Positions 12,241 to 23,840 of a DNA stretch of 64,000 bases are shown here, one piece after another. Origin of the DNA: Megascapheus bottae. Its lineage: Eukaryota; Chordata; Mammalia; Rodentia; Geomyidae. The notes beneath the pieces were generated by a model. That model did not search any database. It had not been told where the DNA came from and saw only the letters and a program-made list of their open reading frames with translations. A program made the translations under genes and the position numbers. Position 1 is the stretch's first letter. Each line of letters begins with the position of its first letter. The stretch spans positions 5,475,001 through 5,539,000 of the forward strand of contig JANJXV010000030.1 in the NCBI GenBank assembly GCA_024803745.1, given 5' to 3'.

Positions 12241-12632
12241 ATAGTTCATCATAGAATTTTGGAAAATAATAAATTTGATACAAACTTAACCTTTGACATC
12301 GTACTGCATCTTATTTTTTCATCCATCTTAGCTTGCCATGATCAGTCCTCACTCCCCATTAGATGCTCTTTGATTTGCAAATACTGTCGTTAATTTAAAA
12401 AAATGAACCTTAAGCATTTGTTCTTAGGTTTGTTAGCTCTAGAGTCCAATTGGAAGTTCAGATGAGCTGCTGTCCCACACATTTCTCTCTGAAGACTGCT
12501 TGTGCTGTTGCAGCTTCAAAGCCACATGTTTGGAGCCATGAGCCTTGGTTACTGTTGACGTTTGTTTGGCTTTTTTTTTTTTCAAGAAGATTGGCCCCTT
12601 TTGATGATAAGTTAAATACTAAGCAATCTCTG
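12241..12632. other. Unique sequence, nothing recognised
   Basis: A short unique interval between L1 and SINE remnants. Its first bases complete a 24-bp near-palindrome (12,227-12,250). Confidence 0.45.
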
Positions 12633-12776
12633 GATACCAGTGACTCATGCTTCTAAATCCTAATGGCTAAGGAGGTTGAGAACTGAGGATCTTAATTCAA
12701 AGCCAGCCCAGGCAGAAAAGTCTACAGATTTTTATCTTCCATTAACCAGCCAAGCAAACAAACAAATAAACAAAAT
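12633..12776 (+). mobile_element. B1-like left half of a dimeric SINE, A-rich end
   Basis: Contains 'ccagtgactcatgcttctaa', 'caaagccagcccaggcag' and the linker 'atcttccattaaccagcc', then ends in an A-rich tail (12,752-12,776). The tRNA-like right half is missing, so this is a B1-like monomer or a truncated dimer. Confidence 0.75.
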
Positions 12777-12824
12777 ACTGGCTTGGGTAGCAAAATACAC
12801 GCTGTGAGTTTTTGTTGGTATAAT

Positions 12825-12825
<1 letters not shown>

Positions 12826-12889
<64 letters not shown>

Positions 12890-12990
12890 TATCTGTATGT
12901 CTTTTATTTGTCTGTCTATCTATCTATCCCCATATCATCTATCATCTATGCATGACTATATATGTATATATATGTATATATATAATGTCT
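12826..12990. repeat. (CTAT)n tetranucleotide microsatellite with TA-rich flank
   Basis: About 16 clean CTAT units (12,826-12,890), then interrupted units and a TATG/TA-rich stretch to 12,990. Tyr/Leu/Ser frames across it are artefacts. Confidence 0.95.
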
Positions 12991-13009
12991 GTCTGCCTGT
13001 CTATTGATA

Positions 13010-13127
13010 CAATGTTATGTAGCTCTAACCAATCCCAGACTTGTTGTATGACTCCTGCTGGCCTTGAATTCCTGATTTTTCTTCCTCCTTCTGACCCTAG
13101 AGTGCAGGGATTGCAGATGTGCACTGG
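13010..13127 (-). mobile_element. B1-like SINE monomer, diverged
   Basis: The + strand reads 'gctggccttgaattcctg' and 'gtgcagggattgcagatgtg', the complement of a B1/7SL-type monomer. It lacks the dimer's right half and is strongly diverged. Confidence 0.65.
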
Positions 13128-13130
13128 AAA

Positions 13131-13702
13131 TCTACATATTTTATGATGAAATACTTTTATCATCTGACTCATACCCCTTGAACAGTTCTGTAATTTGGCT
13201 ATCAGTTTTATTTTATTGTAGACATTATACTTAGTAATATTTTTATCTATCTTATTCCATATTATTTTGCCCTCTCCAAAATTTAGAGTTTGGATTCAAG
13301 ATTTCAAATACATCGATCCTGCATCAGTGAATCAGACATTTCCATTTCTAGATAGAAATAGCACAGTGAAGAGTCATTCCATTTAATAGCCCTGGCGCCA
13401 TTATGATTTGTTGTTCTGACCTGTTTGTTTTCATGTTTCATCAACAGTAAAGAGTCTTAAGAGGACAACTGAGACCCAGTGATAAACATCACTCTCCCAA
13501 CATATCATTTCAGTATGTCATACCTCCTATGTAGGACTTTATCTAACCATAGGTTAATAGGATAATGACCTTTGATAGTTGGGTGCTGTTGGCTCTGTTG
13601 TGTGTTCTTATCCACTCATGGGGTTAAGACTGGGCGTGGTAGTTAGAAACTACCCTGGGAAATCAACTTCATGAGTTTGCTTCACCAAAAACAGTCACAA
13701 CT
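13131..13702. other. Unique sequence with a faint SINE remnant at its end
   Basis: Mostly unique AT-rich DNA. 'gactgggcgtggtagtta' at about 13,629 may be the decayed head of a B1-like half belonging to the ID element that follows, but this is weak. Confidence 0.35.
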
Positions 13703-13806
13703 GGCTGGAGACATGTCTCAAGTGGTAGCGTGCAGGTCAAGCAAAACACTAATTAAGCATGAGGCCCTGAGTTCAAACACCAGTATGCTTAAAAACAACA
13801 AACAAA
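13703..13806 (+). mobile_element. ID-type SINE monomer
   Basis: 'ggctggagacatgtctcaag' (A-box region) and 'ctgagttcaaacacc' (B-box region), then an A-rich end. Same plain ID form as the right half at 289-390. An insertion within the body widens the spacing between the boxes. Confidence 0.8.
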
Positions 13807-15666
13807 AGATGTCATTTACAAAAAGAAATCTAAGATAATCAGAACATCTAGGACTTTTCTACCACCTCTCTTAGTCTTTGTTTGGTCTCTTGAATCTATG
13901 TCTGTGTTTCCCTACTCTGTGCTTTCCAGTGTTTTAATATACTATTCTACAAAATCTAAAACATAGTGCTTGTAGTCAGTCCTTTTTTACAGTGATTAGA
14001 TCTGAGCAGTATTAGCTGAATGCATGAATACCTCCAATTTTGTAAAGATTAATTTACCTTGGACGATCTCTGTGGCTTTATATGGCCTGAAGATTTTTTG
14101 TTACTTGGAAATTGAAGTGTCGGTTGCATATTTTCTGAATACACTGGCCATTTCAGGCATTATTTGTTTGCCCATTCATTTGTATCTCCATCTTCACAAG
14201 AGCCAAAAGATTGGATTAACTAATAACAGCCATTCTGGAACATCTGGCACCAGTTCTAGGGTGCCAGCTCATTGCTGCTGACACAATTTCCACGAGGAAA
14301 AAAGATAACCAAGAGTTGTGCATTATATGACTATTATCTGAAAAAAAGGACATCTATCTTTTAATGAACTATGTCAGAGGATGAGTTCTATGGAGAAAGT
14401 CTAAAATGTGGCTTAAAATTATGTCCTGGGAAGGCCCTGAGCTCATGCAGGGCCAGGATGATTGAGGGTAAAGGAGTGATTCATTTTTACAGTCCTCCCG
14501 AAGATCACTTGCAATACTTTGATGTGATGGGACTGAAATGCAACAGTGGAGATAAACCTTACGCGATTTCACCCTTGCCAAGAACATGATCATATTCCAA
14601 AGATGAGAGGCTGGATAGTGAACAGCAGGTCAGAGGATGAAAAATATACCAGCAAGGCTCATGCTGGGCAAAACCACATGTTCAGCCCAATGTAAAATAA
14701 GGAGAACAGAATATTCTGCACAGTGCTGGCAATAGTTCACTTTGCTTTATTCTGTATAAGATTTTTTTCCTACCAAATATGGGTATGATTCTTGGTTTTT
14801 CTGGTGTGGATGTTAGAATACAGGAATAGAAGTGTATGAATATATTTTAATGAAGGCAATATGGGTTAAAATATATTCATTTTTCCACCCTCCTAAATGT
14901 TGCCGTCTAGAATGCCCATTCGTAGTGCATTATCCCCCCTATGATGATTCATGGTGATTTTGTATCATTTGGCTAGAAGAGTATTTGAAAGAGGTGTTCT
15001 ATATGTAGTCTTAAGTTAGCACAAGTCCAAGAGCTTTGGATTGAATTATGGACCCAAAGCATCTCTTGAGTTTGGGAGACCTGCTTCTTCTGTGAATGAA
15101 GTAGTGTAAAAAATCTTCCTCATGGGAATATTTTAACACTGATGCAAAAGTAAGACCTGATAAATTCCTTTGTAACTGCTGCTGTTGAATTAGTTTACCA
15201 AGTGTCATAAAGACAAAAATAAAATAACAGAGACTGGGGGCTTAAACAATTGTTAAATTAGCCTTCGTGTGTCTAGGGGTTGGCAGTTCAAAATCATAGG
15301 ACAGTCAAGGTTGTTGGCTTCTAAGATTTTTCCCCCCCTTGGCCTATAATTAACCAATTTTTCTCCTCATATTCTCATCTGGTCTTTTCTCGGTATGCAT
15401 CATTGGTCTTCTAAGCTCTTCAGTGTAAACATCAGTCAGATGTGGAATAGGAACTTTCTTATGATATCTTTTAACCTACTTTAACTTCTCTAAGGCCTTA
15501 CCTTTAACACATCCTGGATGTCAGAGCTTAAATACATGAATTTTGGAGGAATGCATTCCATTCTGTAGCAGGTCCTGCCACTTACTGAACATTCATTTTT
15601 GCACATTTAGCTATACATAAAGTATTAATTTTACTCGCAGAACAACCTCTAGAAATTTTATCTGTA
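13807..15666. other. Unique sequence, nothing recognised
   Basis: Contains two opposing 72-74-codon frames (14,369-14,593) without any recognisable motif. No repeat family was recognised. Confidence 0.5.
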
Positions 15667-15707
15667 TAAAATAAAAATATGAAAAATAAAAATATGAAAA
15701 ATAAAAA
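15667..15707. repeat. A-rich short tandem repeat, about 15-bp unit
   Basis: Two to three copies of a unit close to 'aaaaatatgaaaaat'. It may be a decayed poly-A tail. Confidence 0.7.
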
Positions 15708-15770
15708 TGCAGACCTTTATTTGGATAAGGAAATTGAAGCTTAGAGAAGTCATTATCAGCACCAGCGTTC
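15708..15770 (+). mobile_element. Possible MIR fragment
   Basis: 'ggaaattgaagcttagagaa' resembles the MIR core segment (aggaaactgaggc...agagaa). Short and old; family assignment is tentative. Confidence 0.4.
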
Positions 15771-15814
15771 TTCTAAGTAGCATGGCTCTATCTACCAGTT
15801 TCAGATTCTTTTGG

Positions 15815-15925
15815 GGCTGGGTGTTAGTGGGCACACCTCTAATTCCAGCTACATGGGAGGTTGAATTTAGAAGCAGAGTAGATCAAGGCCCTCTTAGGCT
15901 GAAAAGTCTGAAAGAGTTCTTTTAA
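15815..15925 (+). mobile_element. B1-like SINE monomer, old
   Basis: 'ggctgggtgttagtgggcac', 'aattccagctacatgggagg' and 'gctgaaaagtctgaaagag' match the B1-like left half of the local dimers with many substitutions. No right half is seen. Confidence 0.65.
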
Positions 15926-16980
15926 ACCCCTAGCTCAGCACAGTCTCCAATGCCTGTAACTTCTGACTACAATGAAGAATCTAAGAAAAGTGAAACCTAC
16001 AAAGAGTCCATGTAGTAACCTTTTTGTTTTGAAGTTGTCAAATAGTTGCTAGGCAAAGATGTTAGAAATGACACTTTGTATTTTACCCTTTGTTTTAGAA
16101 AGTTGGGAAGTTTTATTTTTGAATGAGGAGACTGCACCTGCATTTTTTAGTCAGTGCACAATGCCAATTTTCCAAAGTAGTTGCAAAACTTTATTTTTTT
16201 TTTTTACCAGTTTTAGAAACTTCTTTCAATTACTGAACGTTCTCACTAGTACTAGACATTTTTGGGCATTTTTAAAGTGAGGGAAAATCCACTGAATCAG
16301 AACTTTGCATCTCATTTATTCTTTAATTTGCCTTTCTGCACTTATTGATGCTGACATTTCTTTTCATAAGTAATTTGGTCATTTGCATTTTCACTTTGGT
16401 AAAAGTCTTCTTTTATTGCTTTTATCTAATTTTCTATTGGATTACTTGAATTTGTCTTATTAATTTGTATGCATTCTTTTGGTACCAGGAATATCTTTTG
16501 TGAAATAATCTTCCCTTGTATTGAGCTTATCCCTATTTCGTGGTATTTTAATAGATCTAATTTTAAAGCATAGCCTAGATTATTTTAGCATAATGGATTT
16601 TAGTTTATCTCATTTATGACTTGTGATTTTTTCACGTGCTGCTAAGGAAATCTTTGCCTCCTTTATGAACATTGAGCTATTTTTACATTCTAAAATTATC
16701 TGAATTTATCTTCAGCATTTGTGTCTTCTAAGATGTGATACAGTAATCCGGTTTTACGTGTTGAAAAGCCTATTCTTTCTTTATTGTCCTACAAATGATT
16801 CTAACTCTGTGTGTACTTTCCTTCCCAGTTCTCTCTATATTTACATGTAAGTGTATTTATCACTCAGTTCTCTATGTTGCTCCAATTACTGATTTCTTTA
16901 TCACGTGTCCATTCTAAGTGTCTTTGTCTATATGAGGAACCATGCTGGTACTTTCTTCACTCTTTTATTACTTTATTTTC
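15926..16980. other. Unique T-rich sequence, nothing recognised
   Basis: T-rich on the + strand throughout; no repeat family recognised. Short frames at 16,059-16,280 and 16,811-17,011 are rich in Phe/Leu/Ser through base composition. Confidence 0.45.
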
Positions 16981-17132
16981 CCCAATCCTGGGGCTTGAGC
17001 TCAGGGCCTGAGCACTGTCCTTGGGCTTCCTCAAGGCTAGAGCTCTACCACTTGAGCCTCAGCACCACTTCCTGCTTTGTCTATGTATGTGGTACTAGGC
17101 AAGCACTCTACCATCAGGTCAAACTCTCAGTC
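16981..17132 (-). mobile_element. IDL-Geo SINE with a deletion in the ID half
   Basis: The Geo half is well preserved. The ID half keeps 'tgtatgtggtacta' then jumps to 'ggcaagcactctaccatc', so about 30 bases carrying the B box are missing. Without a B box it should be inactive for RNA polymerase III. Orientation follows the Geo half (complement of 'gggcttgagctcagggcct'). Confidence 0.9.
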
Positions 17133-17156
17133 CTCTTTTTTATCTGTACTTTCATT

Positions 17157-17202
17157 CCTTCTCTCTCTGTCTCTGTCTCTCTCTGTCTCTGTCTCTGTCT
17201 CT

Positions 17203-17247
<45 letters not shown>

Positions 17248-17248
17248 T
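17157..17248. repeat. (CTCTGT)n followed by (ATC)15 microsatellites
   Basis: Pyrimidine hexamer-like units (17,157-17,202), then an uninterrupted ATC/CAT run (17,203-17,248). The latter gives a 14-residue His run in a 210-codon frame (16,905-17,537) that is not a credible gene. Confidence 0.96.
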
Positions 17249-18534
17249 TTTGACACCTTCTTCAACCCACTCTGTTTTGTCAATGAAAAATAGTCTAGTT
17301 AACACACGTAATGGTTTTTATTATGAAGTTATATGCTTTGTCTCGTGTGATTCTCTTTTCTTTACTAAGTATTTTAATTTTACAACTCATCTATGTGGCT
17401 CTGGGTATAGATTTCTCTTAAAAATAAATGGACACCCCGATTCCTTTTCTTCAAGTGATGCTAGAATGTATAGCCAGGCACATAATTTCTTAAAGGCCCA
17501 CATCACAATATCTGCAGGATGGATATCCCAGAAGTGAACACACATCCCTAGGCTGAGTTTGCACATACTTATGCCACCAGAGAATGTCAGATGATTCAAC
17601 AAAGTACTTGCTCTGAATACCCAAAACAGGGAATGAGGGGGCTAATATCTCCCCTTCAACCTTGATACTAGTTTGCTTACTTCTACAAACTGAGCTAATC
17701 TATACTTAGAATAAGACAAATATTACTGTGATCAGTAGCCCTCAGTTGATTAAAACTTTTGGGCATTTTCACTGTATTTAATTTTGTTTATAAATTAAAT
17801 GTCTGTCTATGTGTCTATCTGTTGAACTAGAGCTCTTTGTCATTTTTCATTTGCAAAACTTTCTTTTGAACACCAAAATCTAGAGTATTTACCAATTTGG
17901 CCAATAGAAATAAATGCTTCCCTTTTGACACCTAGAAAATATTTTTCATATTATTCTTTATGATGGGGAATAAAATATGCTCACATTTTGCCTTTCCAAG
18001 TATTTTGTTGTTATTTGCTTTGGATTTGGTTTGTGAAGCAACTTTACTTGATGCCAAATGAGTGACATCCTAGTGCTTTTTTCCCTAAGTTTTCATAGCT
18101 TTCTGCATAAAATCTCTTATATGGCATTATTCTCTCTACAGATTTTTTTCCCACAGCATGATGACAAATTTGTTCCTTGAGTTTTTATTTTCAATTAGCA
18201 CTGGTTTATATGTGACAGCCCAATTTAGTCTGTTTAGAAAATCTGCTTGATTATTTTTAACTCTCATTATGGGTTTCTATTTAATTAAGTACAGTAAATA
18301 TTCCTATTCTCTTTCGGTATCTATTTGTATGTCAAAAGTTATGGGTCAGTTTCTTCTGATATAGTTTTTCTCTTCTGTACCTGCTTACATTTCTAGAACT
18401 CATCTCCTGTGAGACAAGAGACCATGGCTACCCCTGCATTTTACCAAGTGCCTGTGGTCATTCCTAGCCTACAGCAGCTTTTACAAATGACAAAAACTAA
18501 TTCTCACATCTTCTCTCCCACCCTCTCTCTTCCC
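17249..18534. other. Unique AT-rich sequence, nothing recognised
   Basis: No repeat family or coding signature recognised. Confidence 0.5.
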
Positions 18535-18557
18535 TCTGTCTCTGTCTCTGTCTCTGT

Positions 18558-18613
<56 letters not shown>

Positions 18614-18770
18614 ATCTCTTTCTTTCTCTCTTTCTCCCCTGCCTTTTCTTCTCCTCTCCTTCTCTCCTCCTTGCCTTTTTCCCTCCTCTTCCCATCTGTG
18701 CTCTCCCTCTCCCTCTCCCTCCCCCCTCCCTCCCTTCCTTCTCTCTGCCCCTCCTTCCCTTCCCCTCCTT
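18535..18770. repeat. Long polypyrimidine tract: (CTGTCT)n, (CT)n, then mixed C/T
   Basis: About 235 bases of nearly pure pyrimidine on +, with a clean CT core (about 18,563-18,610). It ends exactly where the tail side of the minus-strand SINE at 18,771-18,957 begins. Arg/Glu frames on the minus strand are artefacts. Confidence 0.94.
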
Positions 18771-18957
18771 TGGTTCTAGGGCAGAAAATTCTCAAGGCCT
18801 TGAGTTCTCCCTTGGCTTTTTTGCTCAAGGCTAATACTTGAGCTTCCAGCTTTTGCTAGTTAATGAATGCAAGAGTCTCATGTATTGCATTGGTTGGCTT
18901 CAAACATCCATCGACCAAGTATCTAAGACTGTAGGTGCTGGAGCCACCAGCCCCTGC
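18771..18957 (-). mobile_element. Dimeric SINE, B1-like plus Geo-type, decayed
   Basis: 'ctcaaggccttgagttct', 'ttgctagttaatgaatgcaa' (decayed linker) and 'gtgctggagccaccagcccc' occur in the order of a minus-strand dimer. Several deletions and many substitutions; an old copy. Confidence 0.65.
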
Positions 18958-19270
18958 CTTAATTCTCAACTTTAAATTTTGCTCCCCACTTTCTGCTTGG
19001 CCTCACATTACATGTTTGTGACTTACTGTATTTTATGAATTTCAAAGATATTTAAAATACATTATTCAGGCTTATATTTAATCCTTCATTCACTTACAGG
19101 CTTATTCCAGTTTCACTGACATAATTTACTATTCTATGGCATAGCTAATCATCCTTTCCTTTTTAATATGAAATATAATAGTGTTCTATCACTGCCCTTG
19201 GAGTCTGAGATTGTCCTAACACACCACATGTCTGGTAGAGCCAGCTGCCTAGGCCCTTTTTCTTTCTCCC
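18958..19270. other. Unique sequence, nothing recognised
   Basis: A short AT-rich interval between two SINE fragments. Confidence 0.4.
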
Positions 19271-19360
19271 ATGATGTCTGTGCATGTGGTACCAAGGACT
19301 CAAACCCAGGGGTTCCTGCATGCAAGGCAAGCACTCTACCACTAGGCCAGTCTCGCAGCC
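19271..19360 (-). mobile_element. ID-type (IDL) left-half fragment
   Basis: The complement carries the ID A box region ('ggcctagtggtagagtgctt') and B box region ('gggtttgagtcc'). Only the IDL half is clear; the Geo half is not seen beyond a short T/C-rich stretch. Confidence 0.8.
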
Positions 19361-20841
19361 TCTTCTGTGCTTTCTTTCCTTCCCAGTGTGACTGTTTTCC
19401 TCACATAGTTTATATGTTGATTCTACACAACTCTAGAGATACGTTGATGCATTTGTCTCCAATTTATTTCCTTAAATCTCCTCTGATAATTCAATGAGCC
19501 CACACCTATAATATCCGCTAGAGTGGGCCTTACTGACTACAAACCTGAGGCTTCTTTCTTCTGCAGCCCCTCTGCATTATTTATAAATCTTTCAGAGTAT
19601 TCTCTTCACTATGGATTCATGAACAAATAATGTGTTTCATTTTGGCTGACAGATAATTAATGTTAAATAATACTACCTTTGTCTCTAAATATCATTTTCC
19701 TCTACTTCAATTCATAATGAAATAATCTATTTCCTGAAGAACTCAAAAAAGAGAGTACTCTTTTCTTCTGTACATTTTGGAAGTTACCACTCATGTTGGA
19801 GGTTTCTGTGTTTACTCAAAAATGAGAAAAAAGATATCAAGTCTCTTAACTCTCAGAAGGGTTAACTAGAAAATTAGTCTTCAACTTAAATTTTCATTAC
19901 ATACAAGTCTATCTACCCTCTTAATTAAGCACTTTTAGTCAGCTCAAGCTAGTCTTCGATTTAATGATTTTATTAGTATTCTAAAATTGTAGCAGGGAAG
20001 ATTAATTGTGTTAATAATTAGAAAACTGAGCACTGACTTTTTTCAAAAGAGTTGCTTTTATAATATCACATTTCACTTTATTTTAGCAAAACAATAGACA
20101 TACAAACTGAAAATAATTCATTTATGGGTACCCTAATTTGTGATTTTTTTAAAGAAAAAATTATTAGTAATTTTTGTAAAGTACTGAAATTATTGTTTCA
20201 TTCACTTACCACAAAAGAATACTAGCCTTATGGAAAAATGAAACCATTCAATAAGATACTAGCTTTTCTGTCAGTGTGCATGAAATATGAGAAGACCACC
20301 CGAACTGAAGGAAAACAAAAGCACAGCATTTTCTAAACCTTGTGAATAAATAGGGATTGTCCTGTATGCTCTATTATTTCTAGCTTGCCATTTTTCTACC
20401 CTTTCTGACCTGTTGCCACCTTGTAAGCTTCAGGAGTTGAGCAGTCATCTCTTCTGAGTTGAAGTATAGATGACCATAAAGGCCTTTTTAGCTTCCTCCA
20501 ACATCCTTAATCACAGCCTGACTCTTTCGTCATGGGATTACCCTACATTTATTTGCTCATTCCTCTCTGTTTGAATAGCACAAATCAGGTTATTGAAGAA
20601 CTGGGTTATCCTAAACTTTGGATTCGACATACAGTATATTATTTGATTTGGTCTTCCTGATATATGGTCTGTCTAAGTCAACACTTAAGTACATGTAAGT
20701 CAGAACTACATTAAAGGCTAAACTGCATAACACTTGTTTATTATCATTCCGGATTCAGCATGAGGTGAGTTATTGAGGGAAGAAGTAACAGCACAAGAGC
20801 TAGGGGAGATCCTTTGCCTATTATTAAATCAGTCACTGTAG

Positions 20842-20843
<2 letters not shown>
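19361..20843. other. Unique AT-rich sequence
   Basis: Nothing recognised. 'ttgtaagcttcaggagttga' near 20,422 faintly recalls an L2 3' end but is too short to call. Confidence 0.45.

Positions 20844-20898
<55 letters not shown>
20844..20898. repeat. (GA)n microsatellite
   Basis: About 27 uninterrupted GA units. Confidence 0.98.
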
Positions 20899-20900
<2 letters not shown>

Positions 20901-21552
20901 AACAACTGAAAGGCCAAAAAATGTACAAGAAAATGGAGAATGCAGGTACAGAATATAAGGAAAGATGTGAAGATTTTCCTGAAACATCCAATATTTTACT
21001 TTCCTGCCTTCATTAGTAAGACATGTTGGGAAAAACCTTCTCCCTCCACTACTGAGTTCTATTACCCTTTGCTGTATTTGCCTCAAAGGAAAGTCAGAAT
21101 TCAAGTTTTGTAATGTTTTATTGGAAATATAGAAACATTACTTCTACACTTAATTAGCTCATTGGAAAAATATTGATCAGAACGTCCCATTTTCTAAAAA
21201 GTACTTTTCAATTAGTACTCCAATCACTGTATTATTAACATCATCTCAATTTGCTTTAGACTTTTTATGTTTTGAGGAATGTCAGTTTGATTAGTTAAAA
21301 AAAACAATTAAAATGAGATGTAATTTTATATCAGACTTGAATCGCCATATACAGGTTGATGAATGTTCTCAAGTCATCATACTTCAAATTGCAACCAAAC
21401 AAGCAATTATCATATACCATCAAATATAATTATACATGCTAATCTCCATAACATCCTACAAGTTAATACCATAGATTAGCAGTTAATCATATAGTTTAAA
21501 TGGGTACATGATGTATCTTTATGAATTCCATAATCTGCATTGGTGAGGACTA
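20899..21552. other. Unique AT-rich sequence
   Basis: Nothing recognised between two GA tracts of the same orientation about 650 bp apart. The sequences flanking the two tracts are not alike, so a local duplication is not evident. Confidence 0.45.
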
Positions 21553-21553
21553 C

Positions 21554-21638
<85 letters not shown>

Positions 21639-21640
21639 AA
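21553..21640. repeat. (GA)n microsatellite with AAAG interruptions
   Basis: About 88 bases of GA with a few extra A residues. Confidence 0.97.
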
Positions 21641-23555
21641 GTTCAGTACTGCTGTGAAGAACATATAGTTTGAAATACCATTCCTAAAAGAAAATGCTTT
21701 CTAATTCAGACAACTGGACTGGGTCTAGAATCATCAACTCAACTTGTTCCAGAAGGCACCATATGAAGAAACCAGTTTCTCCTCATCAGTTCACCTAAGA
21801 GACTCCCACATAGCTAGCTGGAAAGACTGCCTTAGCTTCAAGGTCTTTTTCTGTGCTTGCTGCCCATCCAGGAGTAATCTACCCTTAACAGCAAATACTC
21901 TGAAGAGGATTTCCTTCCTTTGCTCTCCTCTCTCTTCACTCTCAGGATGTGCCAAACCCAGTTCAATGGTAAACCCTTCTTTGAGTTGGAGGAATTATGA
22001 GTCACGCCACCTGTAATCTCGCTGGGACAACTCCTCCGCGCCCATCTCTGCCCTGATCGACCCATCTTGCATCCCTCAAATGTTGAGGTGCTTAGGAAAA
22101 GCTTATGAAGTGAATCAACTTCTTGACCCTTACATTCCATGGGTGGGTGACTGCTGTGCTTGCTCAAAGGACGACTGACTGCTTTAAAACAAGAAAAAGA
22201 AGCCACTATGATAGAGGAGTATAAGCGGTGTGGGTTCTGTTTACAAGATAGGCAGGCTGTACAGACCAGTGGTGGACGCCACTGCTCTTCAAGGAGATGC
22301 CTGTTCTCATGAGACATCTGCCCAGGAGATGGGGTCAGTCACCTGTCATGGCGCTGAGAGTCTTGTGTCCCTCATAAAGATTTCCATTCATTCTAAAGAC
22401 GGTGGTGGGCATCCTGCTGGTTCCTGAAAGACAGTTGCATGAGCAACTTGGGTGACGCTGTGGAGGAAGGGGTTTATGAAAGAATACTTGAAGAATACTT
22501 GACACGACTGGTCAGGAAGCAAGGCTACTGACGGCAGGACAGGAAGCAGAGAATCCAAGGTCTGTAAGGTCATCTCTCTCACAGCTGTCTGTGGTTTAGC
22601 GTCTAGATCCCAGACTCCCAGCAGACAGCTTCAGAGCACATTCAGCTTTGAGTGTGGAGCTGCTAACCCGTCCCACAGGTTTCTGTCTGGGGAGAAATGG
22701 GAATCTGGTAAAAGGATGGCTGAGCCAGCAGGAAACCAGAGGTCTAGCCATGACATGACTTTGCTCTGCTGCCAGCAAAACTCTATATTGGAGGTGGGGT
22801 GTCTACCCTGTGCAAAATACCCAGACCTGTTTTCTCTTAGAGATTAGTTGTGATGACTCGATTTAATTATAAATAATTACCTTTTGAGAATAAAGGATTT
22901 AATATGTTTTGGCTTCTAGGGATGGCAGATCTTGCTCAGTTCTTCAAATGGCTGTTGTATGGTTCCCAATATTCAGTCTTAACTATGCAAAGGATTTACT
23001 AAAAATCATGCTTTATTTGCCTTTATTTTTCAGAGAGAGGGAGATGTCTGTGGGTGATTTACAGATGACAGTTCTCAGGCAGGGTTATGTTAAAAAGACT
23101 TTTGTAGACTAATGACTTAAATAAGAAGTTATAACAAAGTCATAGAGTGGAGATCCCAAAATCCCTCCCCCCTCCCCACAAAAAAAGATACGGTGTCTGA
23201 CTGCTGAGTGTTTTGGAGATTCTGTGGTACTGACTCAATGTTATGTGTATGTTTGTGTAGGTAAGTGGATAGGAAGGATCAAGGCAGCCACTGGAGAAAA
23301 GGAAGCTATCTGAATCCAAGTGACATTACACATTGGCCTGGAAGAAGGAGAAGAATTGTAATAGATGGTGGTGAGAAACATTGCAATTCCAGTTGTTAAC
23401 AATGCTGGTGAGACTGTCTAGACATGCATGACAGACTGTGAGGCAGGGATTCCCTATTATTCCCAAACAGCATGACCCCTATGTTTGGGTGACTCTGCTT
23501 TCTCTTTTATTGGAATGACTTCAGATAAGAACAGATATAAGAGAGTCAGGAAAAC
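21641..23555. other. Unique sequence, GC-richer than its surroundings
   Basis: No repeat recognised. A 159-codon frame lies on the minus strand at 21,838-22,317. It has no signal peptide, no domain and no obvious composition bias, and a frame this long is expected a few times by chance in 64 kb. No splice model can be argued. Confidence 0.4.
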
Positions 23556-23840
23556 AGGGTAGAGTATCTCACACCTGTAATGCTAGGTACTGGAGAAGGA
23601 GAAATTGGGAGAACTTTGGTTGCCTGCCTACTATTACAGCCATACTAAGGACAGATAGATCTCAGTCCAGGCTAGCCTGTTTTTGTTGTTTGTTTGTTTC
23701 CCCCAAGGCCACTGCTCTTGGTAACAAACCTCTGTTAGAAAAATAACAAAAGCAAAATGAGCTGGTAATGTGGCACACGCAGTAGAGTACCTGTCTAGCA
23801 AGCACATAGTCCCTGAGTCAAATCCTAGTACCACCAAAAC
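23556..23840 (+). mobile_element. Dimeric SINE: B1-like left half plus ID-type right half, old
   Basis: The left half has 'tctcacacctgtaatgctag'. The right half starts near 23,760 with 'gctggtaatgtggcacacg', then 'cctgtctagcaagcacatag' and 'cctgagtcaaatcctagta'. It is the plain ID form without the Geo segment. The two halves are separated by an unusually long middle containing a T-rich stretch and 'ccactgctcttggtaacaa', perhaps a small later insertion. Confidence 0.7.

Noticed and set aside
16905..17537. 210-codon open frame with a His run
   Set aside because: It is the longest frame but crosses a SINE, a CTCTGT tract and an ATC microsatellite that creates the His run; no domain is present.
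18409..18834. 141- and 115-codon opposing frames
   Set aside because: Both lie on the polypyrimidine tract and show its period in their residues.
20415..20450. L2 3'-end fragments here and near 44,024
   Set aside because: The matches are about 20 bases and could be chance; not called as features.
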